From assembly GCA_024637155.1 (NCBI GenBank), contig JAGXFR010000047.1, positions 1-55,312 of the forward strand: a DNA stretch of 55,312 nt. Reading direction: 5' to 3'. The stretch's first letter is position 1; every line of letters starts with the position of its first letter. This document shows positions 7,832-16,003 of the stretch, piece by piece. Made by a program: the position numbers and the translations under genes. The notes beneath the pieces were generated by a model. The model was given only the letters and a program-made list of their open reading frames with translations. It was not told the DNA's origin and did no database searches. This DNA comes from Burkholderiaceae bacterium. GTDB taxonomy: Bacteria > Pseudomonadota > Gammaproteobacteria > Burkholderiales > Burkholderiaceae_E.

Positions 7832-8968
7832 TCAGTTGACCCGGCGCACCACGACGCAGCCCACCGAGTAGCCGGCGCCGAACGAGCAGATCACCCCGAT
7901 GTCGCCGTCGGCAAGGCCGTCGCGGTGGCGGTGGAAGGCGATGATCGATCCGGCAGACGCGGTATTGGCGTATTCGTCGAGGATCACGGGCGCACGCTCG
8001 AGGCTGGGGTCCGAGCCCAGCAGCTTGCGTGCGATGAACTGGTTCATGTTGAGGTTCGCCTGGTGCAGCCAGTAGCGGGCCACCCCCTGCGGCGTCAGTC
8101 CGAGCTGCGCGAGATGCCCGCCGATATGCTCGACGACCATCGGGCAGACTTCCTTGAACACCTTGCGTCCTTCCTGAACGAAGAGCTGGTCGTGGGCATC
8201 GCGGTCGATGTCCTCACAGCGCGACAGGAACCCCGCGTTGTTGCGGATGTTGTTCGAGAAGCGGGTGGCGAGCCGGGTGCCGAGGATGTCGAAACGACCG
8301 GGTGCGGTGGCGCGCGCCGCGTCCTCGACGACCACCGCCGTGCACACGTCGCCGAAGATGAAATGACTGTCGCGGTCGCGCCAGTCGAGGTGCGCTGAGG
8401 TGATCTCGGGACTGACCACCAGCACGGCGCGGGCGGTGCCGGCGCGAATCGCGTTGGCTGCCTGCTCGATCCCGAAGGTCGCCGACGAGCAGGCGACGTT
8501 CATGTCATAGGCGTAGCCGGAAGTGCCCAGTGCCTGCTGCACTTCGATCGCCATCGCCGGATACGGGCGCTGCATGTTCGCGCACGCGAGGATCAGCAGG
8601 TCGATGTCGGCGGCATCGCGGCCGGCCATCGCCAGGGCGTCGCGACTGGCGCTCAGGCAGATCTCCGCCTGCAGCGAGATCTCCTCGTTGGGGCGCGGAG
8701 CGAAGTACGGGCGCATCCGTTGCGGATCGAGCACGCCCTTGCGGTCGATCACGTAGCGCCGGCGGATGCCCGAAGCCTTCTCGATGAACTCGACGCTCGA
8801 CGGGGTCAGCGCGGCGATTTCTCCGCGCGCGATCGCCGCGGCGTTGGCCTCGTTCTGCAGCCGCGCGTACTCGTTGAACGACGCCACCAGTTCTTCGTTG
8901 GTGATGACTTCGGGGGCGTTCCACAGGCCGGTACCCGTGATGGATGCAACGGGAGTCGTGGGCGTCAT
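7832..8968 (-). CDS. Beta-ketoacyl-ACP synthase III-like thiolase-fold enzyme
   Basis: A 378-residue thiolase-fold protein of the FabH family. The Cys-His-Asn catalytic triad is visible: Cys160 in NVACSSATFG, His in YWLHQANLN near residue 307 and Asn in EYANTASAG near residue 337. It would condense an acyl-CoA with malonyl-ACP or a related nucleophile. It is longer than housekeeping FabH (about 320) because of an N-terminal extension and inserts, and it is not beside fab/plsX genes, so it is a specialised paralogue. The ATG at 8968 is preferred, with GGAG 11 bases upstream; an alternative start at 9016 adds 16 residues. It lies downstream of ackA on the same strand. Confidence 0.85.
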   Translation of the reverse strand: MTPTTPVASITGTGLWNAPEVITNEELVASFNEYARLQNEANAAAIARGEIAALTPSSVEFIEKASGIRRRYVIDRKGVLDPQRMRPYFAPRPNEEISLQAEICLSASRDALAMAGRDAADIDLLILACANMQRPYPAMAIEVQQALGTSGYAYDMNVACSSATFGIEQAANAIRAGTARAVLVVSPEITSAHLDWRDRDSHFIFGDVCTAVVVEDAARATAPGRFDILGTRLATRFSNNIRNNAGFLSRCEDIDRDAHDQLFVQEGRKVFKEVCPMVVEHIGGHLAQLGLTPQGVARYWLHQANLNMNQFIARKLLGSDPSLERAPVILDEYANTASAGSIIAFHRHRDGLADGDIGVICSFGAGYSVGCVVVRRVN

Positions 8969-9107
8969 CGTGATGGGTGCTCCAGGAAAAAAGACCGCGC
9001 CAGCGTGGGTGATCATTGTACGGCAGCGCCTTTCGCAATCCGGGTGCCGCGCGGCAACGGCATGCCGCTGCGCGCCCCCCCGCGCCGGGGCAGGCCGGAC
9101 GAGCGGG

Positions 9108-10352
9108 TCAGGACAGGCGGGAGGCCGTGTGCAGGGCGATCATCCGTTCCTCGTCGGTCGGAATCACCCAGGCCTGCACGCGCGAGCTCGCGGTCGTGAG
9201 CAGCGCCGCTCCGGCGCCACGGTAGGCGTTGTTCGCCGCTTCGTCGGGGTTGACGCCGAGCCAGCCGAGTCCGGCGAGCACCTGCGCGCGAATCGGCGCC
9301 GCGCGCTCCCCGATCCCGGCGGTGAACACGATGCCGTCGACACCCTCCAGGACGGCAGCCAAAGCACCGATCTCCCGGCGCACGCGTGCCACGAAGTAGT
9401 CGATTGCGTCGCGCGCATGCGGATTCTCGCTGGCGAACAGGCGGCGCATGTCCGCGCTCACGCCCGACAGGCCCTTGAGTCCCGATTCCCGGTACAGCAG
9501 CTCGCTCAGTGCGGCCGGGTCCATCCCTTCCTCCTGAAGCAGCCACAGCAGGACCCCGGGGTCGATGCTCCCGCAGCGGGTGCCCATCGGCACGCCGTCG
9601 AGCGCCGAGAAGCCCATCGTGGAACTCACCGACACGCCTGCGCGCAGGGCACACAGCGATGCGCCGCTGCCCAGGTGCGCGACGATGGTCCGGCCACCGG
9701 CGAGCGCCGGGGCAACCTTGCCGAGTCGGGAGGCGATGTACTGGTAGGAGATGCCGTGAAAGCCGTAGCGGCGAATGCCGCGCTCATAGTACGAGCGTGG
9801 CAGCGCAAAGGTGTCCTCGACGAAGCCGTGCGTGCGGTGGAACGCGGTGTCGAAGCAGGCCACCTGCACGGCATCCGGGAACGCGAGCTGCGCGGCCCGG
9901 ACGCAGGCGAGATTGTGCGGTTGGTGCAAGGGCGCGAGCGGGACGAGTTCGTCGAGCTGGGACAGGAGCGTCGCGTCGATCACGGCCGGGGCGCTGAATC
10001 GCGCGCCACCGTGCACCACCCGGTGGCCGACCCCGCGCACGCGCAGGCCAGGCTCGGCCCCGCGCAGGGCGGAAAGCGCGAATCCGATCGCATCGCGCGC
10101 GTCTCCAACATGTCCGATCGAGCGCGCCGCGAAGAGCTGCTCGCCGTCCAGGCCCGACAGACTCAGCGTGGCGTCGTCACCGATGCCGTCGATCGCTCCC
10201 AGCAGGCGCAGGGCGAGCCCGTTGCCGGCGAGATCGTCCGCGCTCGCCAGCGCCGCCGGCTTCGTCCGGGGCCCTGGGTCGGCGGTGATTTCGAAGAGCG
10301 CGAACTTGAGCGACGAAGACCCCGCGTTCAGGGTCAGCAGATGTGCGCCCAT
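9108..10352 (-). CDS. ackA: Acetate kinase
   Basis: A 414-residue ASKHA-fold kinase that interconverts acetate plus ATP and acetyl phosphate plus ADP in the cytoplasm. Landmarks: LTLNAGSSSLKF at the N-terminus, the substrate Arg in GHRVVHGG, catalytic Asp in ACFDTAFH, YGFHGISYQYIA, the phosphate loop AHLGSGASLCA, the essential Arg in MGTRCGSIDPG and Glu in TDEERMIA near the C-terminus. Length is normal. The ATG at 10352 overlaps the stop of the MaoC-Pta gene (TGATG), so the two are translationally coupled and form the acetyl-CoA to acetate pathway. A propionate or butyrate kinase activity is also possible given the partner's fusion. Confidence 0.93.
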   Translation of the reverse strand: MGAHLLTLNAGSSSLKFALFEITADPGPRTKPAALASADDLAGNGLALRLLGAIDGIGDDATLSLSGLDGEQLFAARSIGHVGDARDAIGFALSALRGAEPGLRVRGVGHRVVHGGARFSAPAVIDATLLSQLDELVPLAPLHQPHNLACVRAAQLAFPDAVQVACFDTAFHRTHGFVEDTFALPRSYYERGIRRYGFHGISYQYIASRLGKVAPALAGGRTIVAHLGSGASLCALRAGVSVSSTMGFSALDGVPMGTRCGSIDPGVLLWLLQEEGMDPAALSELLYRESGLKGLSGVSADMRRLFASENPHARDAIDYFVARVRREIGALAAVLEGVDGIVFTAGIGERAAPIRAQVLAGLGWLGVNPDEAANNAYRGAGAALLTTASSRVQAWVIPTDEERMIALHTASRLS

Positions 10353-11809
10353 CAAGCCGCGCCGCCGTGGTCGGGAACGGCGACCCGCTCGATCGGGGCG
10401 TCAAAGGCGCTGACGCCGGTCTTCACCCAGTGCGAGTACAGTTGGGCGAGCGCGCAGGACATCAGGCGGCTCTGCGCGCTGTCGGCGCGGCTGGTCAGAA
10501 TGATCGGCACCGCGGCGCCCAGCACCAGGCCCGAGGCCAGCGCGCTCGCGATGAAGGTGAGTTCCTTCGCGAGCATGTTGCCCGATTCCATGTTCGGGAC
10601 GATCAGCACCTGCGCATGGCCGGCGACGAGCGAGCGGATTCCCTTGGCGCGTGCGGCCTCGAGATTGACCGCGTTGTCCATGGCGAGCGGCCCGTCGACG
10701 ATGCCGCCGACGATCTGGCCGCGCTCGGCCATCTTGGAGAGGATCGCCGCGTCCATCGTCGAAGGAATGGCCGGGTTGACCGTCTCGACCGCGGACAGGA
10801 TGCCGACCTTGGGAACGGCCACGCCGCAGGCGCGGGCGAGATCGATGGCGTTCTGCGTGATGTCCGCCTTCGCCGCCAGATCCGGCGCGATGTTGATCGC
10901 CGCGTCCGAAATGAACAGCGGATAGTCGAGTCCGGGCGTATCCATCACGAACACATGGCTGATGCGTCGCCCGCTGCGTAGCCCGCCGTCGCGCCGCACC
11001 ACTTCGGCAAGCATGACGTCCGTGTGCAGGTGTCCCTTCATCAGCGCGGCCACCTTGCCCTCGCGGGCGAGCCGGACCGCCGTCGCCGCAGCTTCGAAAT
11101 CCGTTGCCGTATCGATGCGTGCGAAGGCGGAGAGATCGGCCCCGAGCATTGCCGCGGCGGCATCGACGCGCAGGCGCGATCCGATCAGCACCGGTTCGAT
11201 CAGGCCGGCCGCGTGCGCGCGCAACGCGCCTTCGAGCGCCACGGGTTCTTCCGGGCAAATCACCGCGGTGACCAGCGGGGCCAGTCCCTTGCAGGCTGCA
11301 ATCAGGCGCTCGGAGTGCCGGTGCTTGCGCAGGGTGATCCCGTGCGTTTCCATGCGCGCGCCGCTCACCTTGCGTGCGGGCGCGTACACCTCGGCGAAGC
11401 CGTCGGCGACGACTTCTCCCGAGGTCTTGACGACTCGGGTCTCGAGAATCACCAGCCGGGGCTCCCGCTTGTCGATCACCTCAACCGAGACGCGCACCTC
11501 GTCACCGACGCGCACCCGCTCGTGAAAGTTGAACGACTGCGCCCGATAGAGGGTGCCGGGCCCCGGGAGCGAGGTTCCCAGCACGTTGGCCACCAGGGCG
11601 CCAAACCACATCGCCGGCGCGACCGCGCCGCCGTTGCCCTCACCGTCGATGACATTCGGACCGTCGGGCACGTGCAGCGGGTTGAGGTTGCCGGTGATGC
11701 TCGCGAAGACGTAGAGATCGTGTTCAGTGCACACGCGATCCATGAACGCCCGATCGCCAATCTGGATCTCGTCGAAAAGCTTGTTCGCAACCGTAACTTC
11801 CGTACTCAC
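10352..11809 (-). CDS. MaoC domain-phosphate acetyl/butyryltransferase fusion
   Basis: A 485-residue two-domain protein. Residues about 10-150 are a MaoC-like hot-dog fold; residues about 170-470 are a phosphate acetyl/butyryltransferase (PTA_PTB) domain, with MKGHLHTDVMLAEV, SHVFVMDTPG and the C-terminal NMLAKELTFIASAL. The Pta part converts acyl-CoA and phosphate to acyl phosphate for the adjacent kinase. In the hydratase motif usually written S-G-D-x-N-P-x-H, this protein has T-G-N-L-N-P-L-H (Asn41, His46), so the catalytic Asp is missing. I chose the GTG at 11809, preceded by GGAGG with 6-base spacing; an open frame continues to 11878 without a better start. Confidence 0.88.
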   Translation of the reverse strand: MSTEVTVANKLFDEIQIGDRAFMDRVCTEHDLYVFASITGNLNPLHVPDGPNVIDGEGNGGAVAPAMWFGALVANVLGTSLPGPGTLYRAQSFNFHERVRVGDEVRVSVEVIDKREPRLVILETRVVKTSGEVVADGFAEVYAPARKVSGARMETHGITLRKHRHSERLIAACKGLAPLVTAVICPEEPVALEGALRAHAAGLIEPVLIGSRLRVDAAAAMLGADLSAFARIDTATDFEAAATAVRLAREGKVAALMKGHLHTDVMLAEVVRRDGGLRSGRRISHVFVMDTPGLDYPLFISDAAINIAPDLAAKADITQNAIDLARACGVAVPKVGILSAVETVNPAIPSTMDAAILSKMAERGQIVGGIVDGPLAMDNAVNLEAARAKGIRSLVAGHAQVLIVPNMESGNMLAKELTFIASALASGLVLGAAVPIILTSRADSAQSRLMSCALAQLYSHWVKTGVSAFDAPIERVAVPDHGGAA

Positions 11810-11885
11810 TTCCGCCCTCCGGTCTTCAGATTTCCATAAGGATAACCGATATGAAGGATGATTGGTGCGCTGCAACAAGTCCAGC

Positions 11886-12515
11886 CTAGGGGCTTTCCTC
11901 GGTTTTCGCAGGACCTTCGGCGACAGGGCCGGGACGGGTGTGCAGCTTCATGGTGGCGGCGGCAAAACGACCGGCGAGCATGTCCGGGACAATCGCGAGC
12001 GCGCGACCGATTTCCTCGTCGATCGAGCGGAAATCGTCGCGTCCCGGCGGGTGGAGCACATAGTCTGCGACGTCCTGCTCGCGCTGCACGTCGCGCGGGT
12101 GCCCGATCCCCAGGCGCAGCCGCCAGAAATCGGTCACGCCGAGATGGGCCTGGATGTCGCGCAGGCCGTTGTGGCCGGCGTGTCCGCCGGCGAACTTGAG
12201 CTTCGACTGTCCGGGTGCGAGGTCGAGTTCATCGTGGACCACGAGGATCTCGGGCGTCTCGATGCGGTAGAAGTTCGCCAGCGCGGCCACCGCGCTGCCC
12301 GACCGGTTCATCAGCGTCCCGGGCTTGAGCATCCAGAAAGCGCCGGCGGGCAGGCTCGCGCGGGCGACGTCGCCGTGGAACTTCGCTTCGCGGCTGAAGT
12401 GCGCGCCGGCTTGCCGGGCGAGTGCGTCAGCAAACCAGAAACCGGCGTTGTGCCGCGTGTCTTCATACGCGCGGCCGACGTTGCCGAGACCGACGATCAG
12501 GCGGATGACGGACAT
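11886..12515 (-). CDS. pth: Peptidyl-tRNA hydrolase
   Basis: A 209-residue Pth that frees tRNAs from prematurely released peptidyl-tRNA. Conserved features: IVGLGNVGRAYEDTRHNAGF at the N-terminus (Asn and catalytic His20-type residue), LMNRSG, the Asp in VVHDELDL, GGHAGHNGL and RLRLGIGHP. The C-terminal tail is longer and Pro/Glu-rich. The ATG at 12515 begins the fold; an upstream in-frame start at 12554 would add an unconserved leader. It follows rplY on the minus strand in the order standard for Betaproteobacteria, separated by a 90-base gap containing two strong hairpins. Confidence 0.95.
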   Translation of the reverse strand: MSVIRLIVGLGNVGRAYEDTRHNAGFWFADALARQAGAHFSREAKFHGDVARASLPAGAFWMLKPGTLMNRSGSAVAALANFYRIETPEILVVHDELDLAPGQSKLKFAGGHAGHNGLRDIQAHLGVTDFWRLRLGIGHPRDVQREQDVADYVLHPPGRDDFRSIDEEIGRALAIVPDMLAGRFAAATMKLHTRPGPVAEGPAKTEESP

Positions 12516-12537
12516 CGGGGCGAGTGGGGAAGGGTGC

Positions 12538-12599
12538 GGGTCCGCGGCCTGCACGGCAGCGGACCCGGGATTCGGGCCGCGGCAGCGTGCCGCGGCCCG
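12538..12599 (-). promoter_or_regulatory. Tandem hairpins between rplY and pth
   Basis: Two perfect inverted repeats fill the gap. The stronger has 12-base arms at 12573-12584 and 12588-12599 with a 3-base loop (GCG). The second has 8-base arms at 12538-12545 and 12559-12566 (GGGTCCGC and GCGGACCC) with a 13-base loop. On the minus-strand transcript they lie just after the rplY stop and before pth. Neither is followed by a U-run, so they are not classic intrinsic terminators; an mRNA stability or processing element, or a Rho-independent pause, is more likely. Confidence 0.6.
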
Positions 12600-12605
12600 T
12601 GCCCA

Positions 12606-13265
12606 TTACGCTTTCTTCTCGCCAGCGGGCTTGACGGGCGCAGCGACGGTCGGCACCGGTTCGACGACTTCCTCCTCGGCCTCTTCCGTGTCGTCCGTGC
12701 CGGCCACCGGCGGCAGGGTTGCCGTGACGATCACGGCGTTCTCCTTGCCGTGCGGAATCCGTGTGACGCCCTCCGGGAAAACGACCTCATTGAGGTGGAC
12801 GCTGTCGCCGATCTTCATTTCGCCCAGATCGATCTCGATGTACTCGGGGAGGTCGCGCGGCAGGCAGCTGATTTCCACGTCCATCATCACGTGGTTGATC
12901 AGTCCGCCGGAGAGTTTGACCGCGGGCGAGGACTCCTCGTTGAGGAAGTGGAACGGCACGTGCATGTGAATTGCCTTGCCGGCCGAAACGCGCTGAAAGT
13001 CGATGTGCAGGATCAGCGGCTTGAACGGGTGCCACTGCACGTCGCGCAGCAGCACGCGCTCGGCGGCACCGTCGAGTTCCATATCCAGGATCGACGAGTG
13101 GAAGGCCTCGACGCGCAGCGCGTGGTAGAGGGGGTTGTGGTCGATCTCGATCGACGCGGGCTGCCCGTCGCCGCCGTAGATGATGCCGGGGACTTTCTTC
13201 TCGTGGCGCAGGCGGCGGCTCGCACTCGTGCCATGCGCTGTTCTCGTGCTGGCAATGACTTTCAT
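12606..13265 (-). CDS. rplY: 50S ribosomal protein L25/TL5 (Ctc family)
   Basis: A 219-residue long-form L25 that binds 5S rRNA. The N-terminal L25 domain (about residues 5-90) holds the basic RLRHEKKVPGIIYG segment; the C-terminal TL5 beta domain (about 95-185) follows, ending in an acidic then Ala/Pro/Lys-rich tail (TDDTEEAEEEVVEP). This is longer than the 94-residue E. coli form, as usual in Betaproteobacteria. The ATG has a strong AAGGAG ribosome binding site 6 bases upstream. A prs terminator lies between it and prs, so it may have its own promoter. Confidence 0.95.
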   Translation of the reverse strand: MKVIASTRTAHGTSASRRLRHEKKVPGIIYGGDGQPASIEIDHNPLYHALRVEAFHSSILDMELDGAAERVLLRDVQWHPFKPLILHIDFQRVSAGKAIHMHVPFHFLNEESSPAVKLSGGLINHVMMDVEISCLPRDLPEYIEIDLGEMKIGDSVHLNEVVFPEGVTRIPHGKENAVIVTATLPPVAGTDDTEEAEEEVVEPVPTVAAPVKPAGEKKA

Positions 13266-13319
13266 TGCTTACTCCTTGTCGAACCCCGGTTCCGCGACCA
13301 GATCGCCGGGGTGTCCATC

Positions 13320-13345
13320 AAAACCCGGCACGAGGGGTGCCGGAT
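13320..13345 (-). terminator. Intrinsic terminator downstream of prs
   Basis: On the minus strand, CCGGCAC (13343-13337) pairs perfectly with GTGCCGG (13331-13325) around the loop CCCTC and is followed by G and then TTTT (13323-13320). It lies about 50 bases after the prs stop and before the rplY start. The U-run is short, so termination may be partial. Confidence 0.6.
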
Positions 13346-13392
13346 ACGTGTGCGGCCGCGCCGGTGGCACGGTCGCGAAAAATGTTGCCCGA

Positions 13393-14376
13393 TCAGTCGA
13401 CGAACAGCGACGAGACCGAATCGGCCCGGCTGATTCGGCTGATCGTCTCGGCGAGCAGTTGCGCGCATCCCACGACGCGAATCTTCTTCGCGGTGCGTCC
13501 GTCGCGCGGGAGCGGGATCGTGTCGGTGACCACCAGCCCGTCGAGGTCCGAGTTCTCGACGCGCGCCACCGCTCCGCCGGACAGCACGGGGTGGGTGCAA
13601 TAGGCGAGCACGCGCTTGGCGCCGTGTTCCTTGAGCGCGGAGGCCGCCTTGACGAGGGTGTTGGCCGTGTCGACCATGTCGTCCATGATCACGCACGTGC
13701 GGTCCGCAACGTCGCCGATGATGTTCATCACCTCGGAGACGTTGGCCTTGGGGCGGCGCTTGTCGATGATCGCCAGCTCGGAGTCGAGCCGCTTGGCGAT
13801 CGCGCGCGCGCGCACCACGCCCCCAACGTCAGGCGAGACCACGATCAGCTTGTCGAATTCCTGCTGGTGCAGGTCGGCAAGCAGCAGCGGCGTCGAGTAG
13901 ATGTTGTCGACCGGGATGTCGAAGAAACCCTGGATCTGGTCGGCGTGCAGGTCCATCGTCAGGACCCGGTCGATGCCGGCGATCTGGAGCATGTTGGCGA
14001 CGACCTTGGCGCTGATCGCCACCCGCATCGAGCGCACGCGCCGATCCTGACGCGCGTAGCCGAAGTAGGGCATGGCGGCGGTGATGCGCGCGGCCGAGGC
14101 GCGCTTGAGCGCGTCGGCCATGATCATCACTTCCATCAGGTGGTCATTGGTCGGCGCGCAGGTCGACTGCAGGATGTAGACGTCGCGCCCGCGCACGTTC
14201 TCGAGGATCTCGAGCATCACTTCGCCGTCGGAAAAACGCCCGACGTTGGCACGGCCCAGCGTCGTGCCCATGTGGCGCGCAACCTCGGCGGCCAGCTGCG
14301 GTATGGCGCTGCCGGCAAAAATGATCGGCGCGTCCTCGGAAAAGCCCTCGGCGCTGCGTCTGCTCGACTGCTGCAT
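13393..14376 (-). CDS. prs: Ribose-phosphate pyrophosphokinase
   Basis: A 327-residue PRPP synthetase (class I), making 5-phosphoribosyl 1-pyrophosphate from ribose 5-phosphate and ATP for nucleotide, histidine and tryptophan synthesis. Visible motifs: [12 protein letters not shown], the ATP loop [13 protein letters not shown] segment ([11 protein letters not shown]), [29 protein letters not shown] and the PRPP loop [13 protein letters not shown]. The N-terminus carries about 15 extra residues before APIIFAGSA compared with E. coli; the ATG at 14376 has no clear ribosome binding site, so the start is slightly uncertain. tRNA-Gln lies immediately upstream, and the two may share a transcript. 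Confidence 0.95.
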   Translation of the reverse strand: MQQSSRRSAEGFSEDAPIIFAGSAIPQLAAEVARHMGTTLGRANVGRFSDGEVMLEILENVRGRDVYILQSTCAPTNDHLMEVMIMADALKRASAARITAAMPYFGYARQDRRVRSMRVAISAKVVANMLQIAGIDRVLTMDLHADQIQGFFDIPVDNIYSTPLLLADLHQQEFDKLIVVSPDVGGVVRARAIAKRLDSELAIIDKRRPKANVSEVMNIIGDVADRTCVIMDDMVDTANTLVKAASALKEHGAKRVLAYCTHPVLSGGAVARVENSDLDGLVVTDTIPLPRDGRTAKKIRVVGCAQLLAETISRISRADSVSSLFVD

Positions 14377-14403
14377 GGAAGAACCCCGGCAGAGTGAAGT
14401 GGG

Positions 14404-14477
14404 CTGGGGAGGAAGGATTCGAACCTTCGCATGCCGGAATCAAAATCCGGTGCCTTAACCAGCTTGGCGACTCCCCA
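14404..14477 (-). tRNA. tRNA-Gln (TTG)
   Basis: A complete cloverleaf on the minus strand: acceptor TGGGGAG pairs with CTCCCCA, the anticodon stem CCGGA/TCCGG encloses loop TTTTGAT giving anticodon TTG, and the T-arm carries GGTTCGAATCC. The 3' CCA is not encoded (GCCC follows). It sits between ispE and prs, the standard betaproteobacterial position. Confidence 0.97.
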
Positions 14478-14483
14478 ACTGCG

Positions 14484-15392
14484 CTACGCCTTCGAACGGT
14501 CTCGTTCAAAGGCCCAATCACGGAGCGGGTGGCGAGCCAGCGATCGAACCACGACGGCTTTGCCGACCCCGAGCGCAGCGACCCGGGTCCGGATCGCTTC
14601 GCCGCGCAGCTCGTCCAGGACGGGAAGAAACACGCAGGACCCGGATCCGGTCATTCGCGCTGCGACCGGGTCCTCCCCGGCTGCGCGCGCCTCGGCGCGC
14701 AGCCCCGCCAGCGCCGCTGCGACCTCGGGAACGCGTGCCGATACCACCGGCTCGAGGTCGTTTCTTCCCCCAAGGACCATCTGGCCTCGAGAAAGACCCG
14801 AAATTTTGAGGGGTTTCGTGTTGCGTGTCAATTCAGGGGCGGTAAAGGCGCTGGCTGTCGACACCCCCAGGCGCGGGGCCAGCAGCACGAAAACCCGCGG
14901 TGGCAGTCGCAGGGGCCGCAGCCGCTCCCCGACCCCGGTTGCGTAGGCGCTCGAGCCGTGCACGAACACCGGCACGTCCGCGCCGAGGCGCAAGCCAAGC
15001 GCGGCCAGCCGCGCCACCGGCCAGCGCAGGTTCCACAGCCGGTTCAGCGCCAGAAGCGTCGTGGCCGCATCCGAACTTCCGCCACCGAGTCCTCCGCCCA
15101 CCGGTATCCGTTTGACGAGCTCGATCTCCACTCCGAGCCCGACCCCGGACTCGGCGGCGAGCAGGCGAGCGGCGCGCACGCTGAGTTCTTCGGCCCCCGC
15201 GGCGAGTCGCGGGACGGAACCGCGGCGTACGATGACGCCGTCCGCGCGCAGGCTGAAGTGCAGCGTATCGCAGAGGTCGATCAGTTCGAAGACGGTCTCG
15301 AGCAGGTGGTAGCCGTCGGCCCGCCGCCCGGTCACGTGCAGAAAGAGGTTCAGCTTGGCCGGCGCCGGACAGTGGCGCAGCGCGGTGATCAT
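14484..15392 (-). CDS. ispE: 4-diphosphocytidyl-2-C-methyl-D-erythritol kinase
   Basis: A 302-residue GHMP kinase of the MEP isoprenoid pathway, phosphorylating the 2-hydroxyl of CDP-methylerythritol. Features: PAPAKLNLFLHVTGRRADGYH at the N-terminus with the substrate-binding Lys, the ATP-binding glycine loop PVGGGLGGGSSDAAT near residues 95-110, LGADVPVFV and the C-terminal MTGSGSCVF. Its ATG at 15392 overlaps the lolB stop (ATGA), indicating translational coupling. tRNA-Gln follows only 6 bases after its stop. Confidence 0.95.
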   Translation of the reverse strand: MITALRHCPAPAKLNLFLHVTGRRADGYHLLETVFELIDLCDTLHFSLRADGVIVRRGSVPRLAAGAEELSVRAARLLAAESGVGLGVEIELVKRIPVGGGLGGGSSDAATTLLALNRLWNLRWPVARLAALGLRLGADVPVFVHGSSAYATGVGERLRPLRLPPRVFVLLAPRLGVSTASAFTAPELTRNTKPLKISGLSRGQMVLGGRNDLEPVVSARVPEVAAALAGLRAEARAAGEDPVAARMTGSGSCVFLPVLDELRGEAIRTRVAALGVGKAVVVRSLARHPLRDWAFERDRSKA

Positions 15393-16003
15393 CGCTCCTC
15401 GCGTCCGTCGATCAGCAGCACCAATGCCAGGCGGCGCGCGCCCGCCTCTGGCCCGTCGGGCCAGTGCAGCGCCAATCGGCGCGGCCGCGCATCGCGAAAC
15501 TCCTCGATGCGCACCCGCCAGCCGTCGGCGACCGTGGCCACGGCCCGCTGCGGATCGTCCGGCGCGTATTCGAGCGGACGCGCGAAACGACCCTCGAGCC
15601 AGTCGGGCAGTTGTGAAACGGGAATGCGCCAGCCGAAGGCCTGTTCGAGCAGGGCCTCGGCGCTCGGCGCCATGAACACCTCCCCGCGGCTCGTCTCGAG
15701 TCGGGCTCCGAAGGTGTTCGTGCGCGCCACCGCGATCGTCTGTCCGAGCGGGCTCGAAATCTCGATCATCGCCCCGCCGGCCTCGCGTCGCAGGAGGAAG
15801 CGCCCGGAGGCACGTTCCTCACGCGCTTGCGCGCCCGACTCGACGCTCGAAACCGCGAAGCGCCCGTACCAGCCCAGCGGCGTTGCGCCTCCGGGCGTCG
15901 TTCCCGAAGGGGGTTCCGCGGGGGGCCGGGTGGCGCATGCACCAAGCATGATGACGAGCAGCCAGGGGAGCGCCGCGCGCCACCCCGCGCCGATCCGCGG
16001 CAT
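15389..16003 (-). CDS. lolB: Outer-membrane lipoprotein receptor LolB
   Basis: A 204-residue lipoprotein that accepts lipoproteins from LolA and inserts them in the outer membrane. It has a signal peptide (residues about 7-22, ALPWLLVIMLGAC) with lipobox LGAC, and the LolB fold follows, including GWYGRFAVS, the lipid-contacting hydrophobic SPLGQTIA loop and the LPDWLEGR segment. Identification also rests on position: lolB-ispE is a standard pair. The ATG at 16003 overlaps the stop of the TPR gene upstream (TGATG); further upstream starts would put a long basic leader before the signal peptide. Confidence 0.9.
   Translation of the reverse strand: MPRIGAGWRAALPWLLVIMLGACATRPPAEPPSGTTPGGATPLGWYGRFAVSSVESGAQAREERASGRFLLRREAGGAMIEISSPLGQTIAVARTNTFGARLETSRGEVFMAPSAEALLEQAFGWRIPVSQLPDWLEGRFARPLEYAPDDPQRAVATVADGWRVRIEEFRDARPRRLALHWPDGPEAGARRLALVLLIDGREER

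Noticed and set aside
8766..10925. A 719-codon plus-strand frame opposite ackA and the Pta fusion
   Set aside because: Antisense shadow; the composition is His/Arg/Gln-rich and unlike any protein family.
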